A DNA stretch of 33,787 nucleotides from Myxococcales bacterium (GCA_012797735.1 JAAZOP010000432.1:1-33787), one strand, 5' to 3'; positions 25,647 to 33,743 are shown, numbered from the stretch's first letter. The notes: generated by a model from the letters alone, not told the origin. Translations and numbers: made by a program.

Positions 25647-28052
25647 TCACCCGACCAGTCGGTAGTACAGGTTGGCCTTGGCGCCGCGGCCGTAGGGGAA
25701 GGTGATGCTGGACAGGGCCAGCGGATGTCGCGCGAAGAGGGCGGCGAGCGGCCCGATCTGCGGAGACGGTCGGGCGCGGGCGAACACGGCGGCCGCGTCC
25801 CCGATCGTCAGGTCGTTCCGCAGGCAGTTCACGTTCGCCTCGACGAAGACCGGGGGGCGGCGGCGGTTGGTCGGGGTCACGCGCGCGATCGACAGCACGT
25901 CCTCCCACGCGCGGATCCGGCGGAGCCGGGTCGCGACCGGGTAGAACGTGCCGGCGCGGAACCGGCGCACGAACCCCGGCGCCGGCACCCTCGGCTCCTC
26001 GAAATACAGCTTGACGGCCGCGACGCCGCGGGGGCCGAAGTCGAAGGCCGCGATCGCCAGCCCGGCCGGGTCGACGCGCAGCCGGCGGTTCCAACCGGCG
26101 CCGGCGAGCGTCGCGAGCAGCGCCTGCTTGGCCTCGGCCATCCCGCGCTCGAGCCGGAAGTAGATCTTCAGCCGCATCCGGCCGCCGGTCTCCGCGTCGA
26201 GCCCGAACAGGAGTTGGCGGGCGAGCGGCGGGGCGGCGAGCCGCAGGATGCGCTGCGCCGACCTCGCCGCGCGGGGCTCGACCAGCGCCGTCCAGTCGAC
26301 CAGCGTCCGAGCGTCCTCGCTCCAGCGATCCGGCCGTGCGTCGTGGAAGCTGTAGCTGAAACGGTACAGGCTCCAGCGCCGGCCGTCCCACGAGGCGGAG
26401 GGTTCGAACGTGTTGGCGCAGGTCTGCTGGAGTCGCTCGAGGTGCGCCCACATCCGTTCCTCGAGGGCGGGCAGGCGCGGGTCGTCGAGCCCGGCGGTGC
26501 GACGCAAGTCGTCGAACAGGACGGCCAGCAGAGCGGTTTCGACGCCTCGCCGCTCGCGGAAGCACTCGGCGACGTCGGGCTCGCGGCGCGAGGCCGCGCG
26601 CGTGCACAGGTCGCGGTCGGCGCAGCTCGCGCACAGGGCGTGCAGCCAGCCGGGGAGACGGGAGAGGGGCGGCACGGGCAGGGCCTGCTCGGCGCGGGTC
26701 GCCGCGCGGCGGTGGGGGGCGCCCGGTCGCAGCACCGCCCGCGCCTCCCGCTCGAACAGCTCCCGCACCTGCAGCGGCAGGCGCGCGGCCTGCTCCCGGG
26801 CGGACTCGACGTCCAGGGCCGACACGACGCGCAGCACGCGGTCGTACAGGCGGACGGTGGAGGCCGGACCGAGGGCCGGCCACAGGTGGCCGTTCAGCAG
26901 GTCGAGGTCCTTGCCCGCGAGGTACGGCGCGTGCCGGTCGTACTCGCGCGTCCCCGGCGTCGGCGTGAGCGGGAACGGCATCGGCTTGCCGCCGCTGCGC
27001 AGGATCAGGAGGTAGGTGCGGAACAGCGCCCCGAGATCCTCGTCGCGCAGGCCGACCAGGAACGTGCAGTGGAGGTGGGCGCGGTCGAAGCCCGCGTCGG
27101 CGGCGAGATCGATCGCCCGCATCGCGTCCTCGACGCGGTACGGCTTGCCCATCCGCCGCATCACGGACGGATCGGCCGACTCGAACGGGATCGTCATCGC
27201 GACGGTCCCGGCCGCGCGCATCCGCGCGGCCAGATCGCGCGTCAGCAGGTGGGGCGCGATCCCCATGTCGAAGCGCAGCGCGAGCGGCGGGCCGCCGCGG
27301 GCGACGGCGTCGAGGAACCCCCCCAGAGCTTCGGGGGCGAGCATCACGTTGGGGTCCCAGTTGCAGAACTTGGTGATGCCGTACTCGCGGTGCACACGGC
27401 GCAGCTCGGCGGCGGCCGCGCGGGGCTCGTGGAGCACCTCGACCGCGCTCGAGGCGTTGACGCAGAAGGAGCAGCGGTAGCGGCAGCCGGCGACCAGCCG
27501 GAACAGCCAGATGCGCGGGACCGGATCGTCCGGCGCGAGGCGCGGGAAGACGCGGTCGGCCTCCGCCCATCGCCCGCGGAACACCTCGTCGGCGCCGCTG
27601 CGGGCCGCGTGCTCCGGGAACGCCGTCGGATAGAATCCGCCGAACCGGATGCGCGCCCGGGGGAAGGCCCGGCGGCAGGCGGCGACGACCCGGTGCGCCG
27701 GCTCCCAGTTGAACGTGATGCAGCAGGTGACCAGCACCTCGTCCGGCGGCTCCATCTCGGCGAGGCGCGCGTCGAGCCAGGCGAAGTCGCGGCCGTACAG
27801 GTGGACGTCGCGGAGGACGTTGCGGGTCTTGTGGTCGCCGCAGGGCTTGCGCGCGAAGCGGGTCTCCGGTCGCAGCACCCGGTCGTAGTCGCCTTCCAGG
27901 TAGGCCATCATGTCGAGCAGCCGCGCGTGGTGACCCTGCCGGCGGAGCAGCGTCGCGATCTGATGCAGGCCGTAGGGGAAGACGTCGGCGTAGGCGTAGA
28001 CCTGCAACTCGTCGGCGGCGAGGACGGGCGGGTTGACGAGCAGGAAGCGCAT
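25647..28052 (-). CDS. B12-type radical SAM enzyme with unknown beta-rich C-terminal domain
   Basis: An 801-residue multidomain enzyme. Residues about 1-180 are a B12-binding-like Rossmann domain beginning MRFLLVNPPV and containing GGFYPTAFPEH. No DXHXXG motif is seen. The radical SAM centre is VAGCRYRCSFC (Cys190, Cys194, Cys197), and LCASCADRDLC is an auxiliary CX2CX5C motif. The C-terminal third is not part of normal class B enzymes. It has recurring strand-like sequences MRLKIYFRLE, VAAVKLYFEE and KANLYYRLVG, a faint similarity to the repeated strands of ABBA/PT-barrel prenyltransferases. I consider that resemblance only a hypothesis. ATG 28052 follows a TAGGAT box by 7 bases. The enzyme may couple radical methylation or rearrangement to a second modification. 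Confidence 0.83.
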   Translation of the reverse strand: MRFLLVNPPVLAADELQVYAYADVFPYGLHQIATLLRRQGHHARLLDMMAYLEGDYDRVLRPETRFARKPCGDHKTRNVLRDVHLYGRDFAWLDARLAEMEPPDEVLVTCCITFNWEPAHRVVAACRRAFPRARIRFGGFYPTAFPEHAARSGADEVFRGRWAEADRVFPRLAPDDPVPRIWLFRLVAGCRYRCSFCVNASSAVEVLHEPRAAAAELRRVHREYGITKFCNWDPNVMLAPEALGGFLDAVARGGPPLALRFDMGIAPHLLTRDLAARMRAAGTVAMTIPFESADPSVMRRMGKPYRVEDAMRAIDLAADAGFDRAHLHCTFLVGLRDEDLGALFRTYLLILRSGGKPMPFPLTPTPGTREYDRHAPYLAGKDLDLLNGHLWPALGPASTVRLYDRVLRVVSALDVESAREQAARLPLQVRELFEREARAVLRPGAPHRRAATRAEQALPVPPLSRLPGWLHALCASCADRDLCTRAASRREPDVAECFRERRGVETALLAVLFDDLRRTAGLDDPRLPALEERMWAHLERLQQTCANTFEPSASWDGRRWSLYRFSYSFHDARPDRWSEDARTLVDWTALVEPRAARSAQRILRLAAPPLARQLLFGLDAETGGRMRLKIYFRLERGMAEAKQALLATLAGAGWNRRLRVDPAGLAIAAFDFGPRGVAAVKLYFEEPRVPAPGFVRRFRAGTFYPVATRLRRIRAWEDVLSIARVTPTNRRRPPVFVEANVNCLRNDLTIGDAAAVFARARPSPQIGPLAALFARHPLALSSITFPYGRGAKANLYYRLVG

Positions 28053-28059
28053 CGCCCGG

Positions 28060-28065
28060 ATCCTA
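28060..28065 (-). promoter_or_regulatory. possible -10 element immediately upstream of ATG
   Basis: TAGGAT on the - strand is a good -10 hexamer, 7 bases upstream of ATG 28052. The -35 region is weak (GTACCC with an 18-base spacer). Its position matches the leaderless arrangement of neighbouring - strand genes. It lies in the 50-base gap after the TAG of the preceding gene and could be an internal promoter. Confidence 0.3.
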
Positions 28066-28102
28066 CGACATGCGGCGACGGTCGGGTACCGTACGGATCG
28101 AG

Positions 28103-29110
28103 CTACCCGCGGCCGTCGCGGCCGAAGTCCCCGGGCGTCGGCAGGCGGACCAGGTGGGCCTCGCACCAGCCGCAGACCGCGCACGCCCGGTCGCAGGTCG
28201 TGATCCGCTCCCAGGCCTCGGGCGGCTCGCGGTAGAACGGCCCGTCGTTGGTCAGATCCTTCATCGCCGCGTAGCGCTTGATCGAGGCGACGATGCTCGG
28301 CGTGGGCGTGCCCCGCCCGCTGAGCTTGACCAGATCGACCAGCCCGACCAGGTGGCGGAGGTGGCCGGGCAGGACGTCCTTGATCGCGACGAGCCAGAAC
28401 TGTCCGCGCTTGAGCTCGAGGCTGCAGCGGCGGCAGCCGGCGTAGCCCGAGAAGGCGCCGGGCTCGGGCCACGCATGCCGCACCTCGTCGTAGAGCTGGA
28501 TCTGCGCGCCGTGGTTCCGCTCGGTCGGACAGTCCGGGAGGCACTTGTCGTTGGCGACGATGCGGATGGACAGGCCGAGCCTGCGGATGGCGCGGATCGC
28601 GTCGAGGCGCTTGTTGGCCGCGCGGTGCAGCGTGACGCCGCGGCTGCCGGCCTCCGACTTCCAGTACCAGGCGGCCACCGGGTCGCCGACGTGGGCCACC
28701 GTGGACGGCTGGAGATCGAGCTTCGGCTCGCGGCGATGCAGTTCGACCGCCAGCTCGAAGTCGGAGAGGGTGAAGCGGCTTCCCGGGTAGGCGCGGTGGA
28801 GCCGGAGGATCTCGCGGCCGAGGAGCGTGGTGCGGTGGGGCGAGCCGACCTGGTTGGCGACGAAATTGAGCGGGATGCCGAATCGCCGGCAGGCGCGGGC
28901 CAGCCTGGCCACCTGGCGGTCGTAGACCTCCGGATCGTGGGGTCCGGTCCACGGGCGTCCGGTGTGGCAGTAGACCTCGTGGACCGGCAGGTACACCTCG
29001 CCGATACACGCCCGCCACGGGGTGAGCACTTTCGCGACGTAGTCCGGATCGTGGTTGTACGGGGCGCTGATGCGCAACGGAGTGTCGAGCAGCGGCGGGC
29101 GCTTCCCCAT
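28103..29110 (-). CDS. TIM-barrel Fe-S protein, U32-peptidase-like
   Basis: A 335-residue protein beginning LRISAPYNHDPDYV, with a strand-helix pattern typical of a TIM barrel. NDKCLPDCPTERNH (Cys190, Cys194, His200) and GCRRCSLELKRG (Cys226, Cys229) resemble conserved cysteine regions of U32 peptidase-like proteins. Several members of that superfamily (UbiU, UbiV, RlhA) are Fe-S proteins in hydroxylation or modification pathways rather than peptidases. A second cluster-like series, CDRACAVCGWC (Cys306, 310, 313, 316), lies at the C-terminus. The family identification is by motif and is not secure. ATG 29110 has AGGAAG upstream and an excellent promoter further upstream. It is the first gene of the left-going divergent unit. 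Confidence 0.68.
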   Translation of the reverse strand: MGKRPPLLDTPLRISAPYNHDPDYVAKVLTPWRACIGEVYLPVHEVYCHTGRPWTGPHDPEVYDRQVARLARACRRFGIPLNFVANQVGSPHRTTLLGREILRLHRAYPGSRFTLSDFELAVELHRREPKLDLQPSTVAHVGDPVAAWYWKSEAGSRGVTLHRAANKRLDAIRAIRRLGLSIRIVANDKCLPDCPTERNHGAQIQLYDEVRHAWPEPGAFSGYAGCRRCSLELKRGQFWLVAIKDVLPGHLRHLVGLVDLVKLSGRGTPTPSIVASIKRYAAMKDLTNDGPFYREPPEAWERITTCDRACAVCGWCEAHLVRLPTPGDFGRDGRG

Positions 29111-29153
29111 GGTCTTCCTCGCGGCTCCGTCGCACGGCGGAGTCCCACGGCCG

Positions 29154-29182
29154 TCCTTAGGGGAAACGTCCCGTTCCGTCAA
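29154..29182 (-). promoter_or_regulatory. sigma70-like promoter for TIM-barrel gene
   Basis: TTGACG (29182-29177), 17 bases, then TAAGGA (29159-29154) on the - strand. It predicts transcription starting near 29147 and a leader of roughly 37 bases containing the AGGAAG ribosome-binding site. It lies in the 219-base divergent region, back to back with the promoter of the + strand gene at 29330. Confidence 0.5.
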
Positions 29183-29259
29183 TCGCGCGCGCCGGCGGGA
29201 CACGTCGCGGGCGGAGTTCGGTCGGGCCCGGACGCGCGGTCGCGGGAAGCGTGGACGGC

Positions 29260-29288
29260 TTGACCCGATCGCCGCCTGGCTCCAAACT
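29260..29288 (+). promoter_or_regulatory. sigma70-like promoter for B12-type radical SAM gene
   Basis: TTGACC, a 17-base spacer and CAAACT are centred upstream of the ATG at 29330. The predicted leader is about 35 bases and contains AAGG near position 29315. The -10 is atypical at position 1 but matches the CAnnnT form of other candidates in the window. Confidence 0.42.
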
Positions 29289-29329
29289 GCGCTCGACGCG
29301 GATACGCGCCCGGACCAAGGTTGGACGAC

Positions 29330-30874
29330 ATGCCGAAGACGCGACTGCTGTTCGTCAGCCAGTACTACGGCAACCGGTCGGACATCTCGTCGCCTCTGTT
29401 CTTCCACAATGCCGCGTACCAGCTCCAGGCGTACCTCGAAACCGTGCCCGAGGTGCGGAAGGCCTACTCGATCGAGATCCCGGATCTGTCCGGCCTGCCT
29501 CCGCACCGGCGCGGCCTGACGGATGAGGACGACCTCAACCTGCTGGATGCCATCCTGCGGCGGCGTCCCCGGATCGTGGCCTTCAGCCTGTACTGCTGGA
29601 ACGTCGTCGGCATGCACGAACTCGCACGGACGCTGCGCCAGGTTGCCCCCGACATCCTGCTGCTGGCCGGCGGTCCGGAAGTGTACGACCGACGGGACTT
29701 CGTCCGGCAGTTCCCGGCGTTCGACGTGCTCGTGGAGGGCGACGGGGAACTGCCCTTGCGGGCGGTGCTCGAGCGCGGGGTCGACGAAGACCTTCGGGGA
29801 ATCCCGAACGTTTCCTTTCGTCGCCGAGGACGGTGGATCCACAATCCGACGCGGCCTGCCGTCTGCCAGATGGATGCAATCCCGAACTACTACGCAGCAC
29901 ATCGGGAGGAGCTGTCGGGCATCGGCTTCTATCTGACCACCCGCGGTTGCCGCAACGGCTGCGACTACTGCCTGTGGGCCCGCCAGCCGCTGCGGCAGAA
30001 AAGCCGCGCGAAGGTGCTCGAAGAACTCGAGACGCTGATCGTGGGGACTCGGCTGCGGCGACTGATTCTGTTCGACTACGACCTGTTCGAACTGTACCGC
30101 GACGACCGGGCCCTGCTGGACGCGATCGCAGCGATGGTCCGTCGTCGCGGTCCCGGCTTCGCGTTGAGCCTGTTCGCGAACTCGGGGTCGATTGCTGACG
30201 CGGGTTTCGCTGAGATGGTGGAACGGATGGCGGTCCACCACGTCATCGCCGGGTTGGAAACCGGTCGGTGCGCTGCCGCCCGGGCGGTCCATCGGGTTTG
30301 GCAGGAGCCCTGGGACGTACCGTTCGCGGCTGCGGACGAATCGCTGCGGAAGCATCTGGTGATTGAACTGATGTACCCGCTGCCCGGCGAGACACCGGCC
30401 AGCTTCCGCGCGACCGTTGAGCGGCTGCTCGGCCTGGGGTACTTCCGGTTGCGCATCTTTCATCTGATGGTGCTTCGCGGCACCCGGTTGCGGCAGCGAG
30501 CGAGCGAACTGGGTCTGCGCTACCTGGAGCGTCCGCCCTACTTCTGCCTGGAGACGCCGACCTCGTCGCGAGCCGACACCGTGCGGATCGGTCGTCTCGG
30601 GTTCGTGCTGACGCTGATGACAAATGTGTTCGACCGGCTGCCCGACGAGCAGTCCGTACGACGCTGGTATGTCGCCGACCGCGGGCGGATTGTGGGACGG
30701 ATCCTGGCGGGCATCGATCGCGGCCTGCATCCGGACGAGATCGTGCGGCGCGAGGTCCGGTCAATCTGCGGCGTCGACTATCGCGGGAGCTTCGTACGGG
30801 GCGAGCACAGGGGCCCGCCGGAAGCGCCGCCGTCGCTGGCCGCGTTCCTGCAGGAGTCCGCGCGACGAAGGTGA
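29330..30874 (+). CDS. B12-binding-type radical SAM enzyme, paralog of 9971-11440
   Basis: A 514-residue enzyme with an N-terminal B12-binding-like domain (LLAGGPEV and DVLVEGDGELPL) and a radical SAM core, TTRGCRNGCDYCLWARQP (Cys207, Cys211, Cys214). Similarity to the enzyme at 9971-11440 runs across the whole chain, including the ELMYPLPGETPASF versus ELIFPLPGQTSAGF segment and GLRYLERPPYFC versus GLRHLERPPYAC. No DXHXXG is present. The ATG at 29330 is preferred over TTG 29321 because its AAGG spacing is reasonable. Base composition is visibly less GC-rich than most neighbours (65% in a counted 60-base piece), suggesting a separate history. It may catalyse a reaction analogous to its paralog on another intermediate. 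Confidence 0.9.
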   Translation: MPKTRLLFVSQYYGNRSDISSPLFFHNAAYQLQAYLETVPEVRKAYSIEIPDLSGLPPHRRGLTDEDDLNLLDAILRRRPRIVAFSLYCWNVVGMHELARTLRQVAPDILLLAGGPEVYDRRDFVRQFPAFDVLVEGDGELPLRAVLERGVDEDLRGIPNVSFRRRGRWIHNPTRPAVCQMDAIPNYYAAHREELSGIGFYLTTRGCRNGCDYCLWARQPLRQKSRAKVLEELETLIVGTRLRRLILFDYDLFELYRDDRALLDAIAAMVRRRGPGFALSLFANSGSIADAGFAEMVERMAVHHVIAGLETGRCAAARAVHRVWQEPWDVPFAAADESLRKHLVIELMYPLPGETPASFRATVERLLGLGYFRLRIFHLMVLRGTRLRQRASELGLRYLERPPYFCLETPTSSRADTVRIGRLGFVLTLMTNVFDRLPDEQSVRRWYVADRGRIVGRILAGIDRGLHPDEIVRREVRSICGVDYRGSFVRGEHRGPPEAPPSLAAFLQESARRR

Positions 30875-30917
30875 TGCGGGCGCTCGGCGGCACAGCGACC
30901 ACCGGAACGACCCACGG

Positions 30918-30976
30918 CGGCTCCCGGGTGGGCGCCGTTCGCGAAACGCGCGTTCGCCGGTCGTCCACCCGAGCCG
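30918..30976. repeat. imperfect inverted repeat after radical SAM gene
   Basis: CGGCTC-cc-GGGTGG (30918-30931) pairs over 12 positions with CCACCCGAGCCG (30965-30976), leaving a two-base bulge and a 33-base loop. It lies in the 222-base gap after the stop at 30874 and before the next promoter. It may be an attenuator or a terminator-like structure. No T-run follows. Confidence 0.35.
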
Positions 30977-31028
30977 ATGGCTACCAGATCGACCCGGTCC
31001 GGACAAGACGGCCGCGCCTGCGCGGGGA

Positions 31029-31057
31029 TTGCCCCGTCCTCCCGCCTGTGCCAAGTT
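31029..31057 (+). promoter_or_regulatory. sigma70-like promoter for second B12-type radical SAM gene
   Basis: TTGCCC and CAAGTT are separated by 17 bases, with the -10 ending 39 bases before ATG 31097. The arrangement is similar to the one upstream of 29330. It is weak by consensus, but no better candidate is visible in the gap. Confidence 0.35.
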
Positions 31058-31096
31058 CGCCCCGGGCGCCCGGCGGCGCCCCGCTCCGGTCGCACC

Positions 31097-32935
31097 ATGC
31101 GGATCGATCTCATCTTCCCCCCGTTCGACTACTCGGTGCTGATGCCCGAACTCGGGATTCCGCTGCTGACGGCCAACCTCCGCCGGGCCGGCTTCGAGGT
31201 GCGGCAGGCGGACTGGAACATCGAGTTCATCGTTCGCGAACTGGGCCGCCTTTCGACCTTGACGCGGCTCGTGGATCGGTTCCCGCCGGCGCCGGCCGAC
31301 GAATGGCGAGCCGCCGCCCAGGATCCCACGCGGTTCCTCGCGCGCTTCGCCGGAGTGCTGGGCGGCCTCGCCGCCGCCGGAGCGGACCGCCGCCCCGCGT
31401 CGCCTTCCGTGCGGAGGACCGGGGCGGGCGGCTCGACGGTCGACCCGTTCGACGCGATCCGGGCCGTCGAACGACGGACCCAGAAGTCGTGTCACCTGCG
31501 CCCCCATCAGATCGAGGAGGACTGGCGCGCGGCGTACGAACGACTGCCGGACGGGCTCCGGAACCCGTGCGAGTCGCGGCCGGCCGTGCTGTCCGGCCTG
31601 GCCCGCTGGGGCGCGCGAGACCCGGACTTCCGCGCCCGGCTGCTGCGCCTGCTGCAGCACCTGCACTTCGCCCCGGCGAGCTACCGCGTCGAGGACGTGC
31701 TGGCCGCGGCCGATCGACCCGATCCGTTGCTCGACCCGTTCTACGACACCCGTCTCCAGACCCTGTTCGCGGCCGGCGCGCCGCAGATCTTCGGCGTCGC
31801 GATCTGGTCGCCGCTCCAGCTCGCGCCCGCACTGCGCTTGGCACGTGTCGTCCGATCCCTCCTGCCGCGCGCGGTGGTGGTGGCCGGCGGCGCGTGGTGC
31901 ACCTACGCCGCCCCGCAGCTCGGCGAGCTGCCCGAGCTGTTCGATCGGTTCGACGCCGTGCTGCCCGGCGAGGCCGACGCGGCCCTCGCGACGCTGGCGG
32001 CGGCGATGGCCGCGGGACGGACGAGCGGAGGGGTGCCCGGCGTCGTGGACCGATCCGCCGCGCGGGCCGGCCGCGTCGTTCCGCCGGCCCCCCGACCGCT
32101 CGAGACCATCGCCCCGCCCGAGTACGACGGCCTGCCGCTGGAGTCGTACCCCGAGCGCAAGCTGGTCCTGCGTTTGTCGCGCGGCTGCTACTGGGGCCGC
32201 TGCACGATCTGCTCGCACGTCCTGCCCGAAACGAACCGGCGCTTCGCCTCGCGGAAGGACGCCCGCCTGACGCGCGGCCACCTGCGGATGCTGGCCGAGC
32301 ACGTGCGGCAGATGCGTCGTTGCCACGGCATCCGGCACTTCACCACCGCCGACAACCTGGTGCCGCCGGGAATCCTGCGCCAGCTCTGCGAACTCCGCCG
32401 GGCCGAGCGCCTCGACTTCACCTGGGACTCGCTCGCCCGCTTCGACCGCGCCTACGACCTCGCGTTCTGCCGCACGCTCGCCGCCGGCGGCTGCCGGCGC
32501 CTCGACCTGGGCCTCGAAGTCGCCGACGATGCCGAGCTGCGCCGGATCCGCAAGGGGCTGCGACTCGAGACCGCCCTGCGCACGCTCCGCAACCTGCATC
32601 GGGCCGGCGTCGGCGTGATGGTGTTCGTGGTCGACTACCCCGGTCTTCCCCCGGAAACGCTCGAGCGGACGCTGGAATGGTTGGCCGAGCACCGGGATCT
32701 GGTGCCCGCCGTGTCGGTCTCGCGTTTCCACCTGGCCTGCGGAACCAGGGCTTGGCGAGCGCCCGGGAGCCTCGGACTTCGACCGGCCGCCGGGCGGGAA
32801 CGGGACCTGAACGTGTTCGACCAACGCTTCGAGTCGCCCGGCGCGCTGGACGAGCGGCGGTTCGTCGCCGTCGTCCGGCGGTACGCCGACCGGCTGCCGC
32901 TCGGCGGTTTCGCCTACGGGGGACCGGGAGAGTGA
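31097..32935 (+). CDS. large B12-type radical SAM enzyme
   Basis: A 612-residue radical SAM protein. The N-terminus starts MRIDLIFPPF and continues PELGIPLLTANLRRAGFEV, typical of the B12-binding domain of BchE-like enzymes. That domain is interrupted by an insertion of about 180 residues before GVAIWSP and VVVAGGAWCTYAAP resume it. The radical SAM motif is SRGCYWGRCTICSH (Cys364, Cys368, Cys371), with RHFTTADN and LDLGLEV downstream. Radical SAM proteins of this class often methylate or rearrange unactivated carbon centres, but the substrate is not visible. The sulfotransferase-like gene begins two bases after its TGA, so the two proteins should be co-translated. The start is the ATG at 31097. 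Confidence 0.87.
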   Translation: MRIDLIFPPFDYSVLMPELGIPLLTANLRRAGFEVRQADWNIEFIVRELGRLSTLTRLVDRFPPAPADEWRAAAQDPTRFLARFAGVLGGLAAAGADRRPASPSVRRTGAGGSTVDPFDAIRAVERRTQKSCHLRPHQIEEDWRAAYERLPDGLRNPCESRPAVLSGLARWGARDPDFRARLLRLLQHLHFAPASYRVEDVLAAADRPDPLLDPFYDTRLQTLFAAGAPQIFGVAIWSPLQLAPALRLARVVRSLLPRAVVVAGGAWCTYAAPQLGELPELFDRFDAVLPGEADAALATLAAAMAAGRTSGGVPGVVDRSAARAGRVVPPAPRPLETIAPPEYDGLPLESYPERKLVLRLSRGCYWGRCTICSHVLPETNRRFASRKDARLTRGHLRMLAEHVRQMRRCHGIRHFTTADNLVPPGILRQLCELRRAERLDFTWDSLARFDRAYDLAFCRTLAAGGCRRLDLGLEVADDAELRRIRKGLRLETALRTLRNLHRAGVGVMVFVVDYPGLPPETLERTLEWLAEHRDLVPAVSVSRFHLACGTRAWRAPGSLGLRPAAGRERDLNVFDQRFESPGALDERRFVAVVRRYADRLPLGGFAYGGPGE

Positions 32936-32937
32936 GC

Positions 32938-33708
32938 ATGACCGCGAGGAAGGACGCTCCGCACCGCCGGGTTCCCCGGCTGCAGGTGGTGGTCGCCGGC
33001 ACCGGCCGGGACGGGACGATGTCGCTGGCGCGGCTGATCCGCGACCTGGCGGCGGCCAACGGCCGCCGCTGGGTGTCGGAGCACGAACTGTACGCCAACC
33101 ACGTCTGCAACCTGCTCGCCTGCTACCACGAAACCGGCCTGGAACTGCACCGCCGGGCGCTGCGCGACCTGCTCGCCCAGATCCCCGCCCACGCCGTTTC
33201 CGGCACCACCTACCAGTTCGCCCTCGACCTGCTCCTCGAGACGCACGGTCCGGCCCTGAAGCTGATCCACCTGCGCCGTCGCGATCGCGCCGAGTGCATC
33301 CGCTCGCTGGCGCAGATCATCCACTGGCGTCCAGCGATGGCGATCCACATGACGAAGGAGAAGTGCCGCCGCGATCTGCCGGAGTACACCTTGCGCCTGG
33401 CGGCGTTCCACTTCGGCGAGACGACGCGCGCCGCCTGGGAACGCATGTCGCTCGAACAGCGCCTCGGGTGGCACTACGACAAGACGCACCGGCTGATCGA
33501 GGAGGCGGCGCCGCGGTTCGCCGGATACCTCCGGATCGACACCGAGGACCTCGGTCGACCCTCCACCGTGCGCCGCCTGGCCCGCTTCCTCGACCCGTCC
33601 TGGCGGCGCACCTGTCCCCCCGTCCACGTCAACTCCCGCGAGGAGTGGCGCCGGCAGGCGGAGTTCAACGAGAGCGTGCGGCGCAAGATGCTGGCGTTCG
33701 ACGGGTGA
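32938..33708 (+). CDS. sulfotransferase-like protein
   Basis: A 256-residue protein with an N-terminal AGTGRDGTMSL motif (about 20-30) resembling the PAPS-binding 5'-phosphosulfate loop of sulfotransferases. LIHLRRRDRAECIRSL (about 109-124) has the Arg and Ser spacing expected of the 3'-phosphate-binding segment. The family usually moves sulfate from PAPS to hydroxyl or amine groups. The C-terminal part has the DPSWRR and EEWRRQAEF segments common near the end of such domains. A GGGAGAG ribosome-binding site overlaps the end of the radical SAM gene. Sulfation of the product of the preceding radical SAM enzyme is a reasonable hypothesis but is not demonstrated. Confidence 0.72.
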   Translation: MTARKDAPHRRVPRLQVVVAGTGRDGTMSLARLIRDLAAANGRRWVSEHELYANHVCNLLACYHETGLELHRRALRDLLAQIPAHAVSGTTYQFALDLLLETHGPALKLIHLRRRDRAECIRSLAQIIHWRPAMAIHMTKEKCRRDLPEYTLRLAAFHFGETTRAAWERMSLEQRLGWHYDKTHRLIEEAAPRFAGYLRIDTEDLGRPSTVRRLARFLDPSWRRTCPPVHVNSREEWRRQAEFNESVRRKMLAFDG

Positions 33709-33743
33709 CCCGCCGCCCGCCGCGGGGGCGCCGGGCCTGCGCC

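Noticed and set aside
28081-28100. GGTACCGTACGG palindromic sequence between two genes
   Set aside because: It is short and overlaps only a 50-base gap. No second copy was found, so an operator assignment would be unsupported.
29321-29329. TTG start for the radical SAM protein at 29330
   Set aside because: It adds only three residues and lies almost against the AAGG sequence, while the ATG has better spacing.
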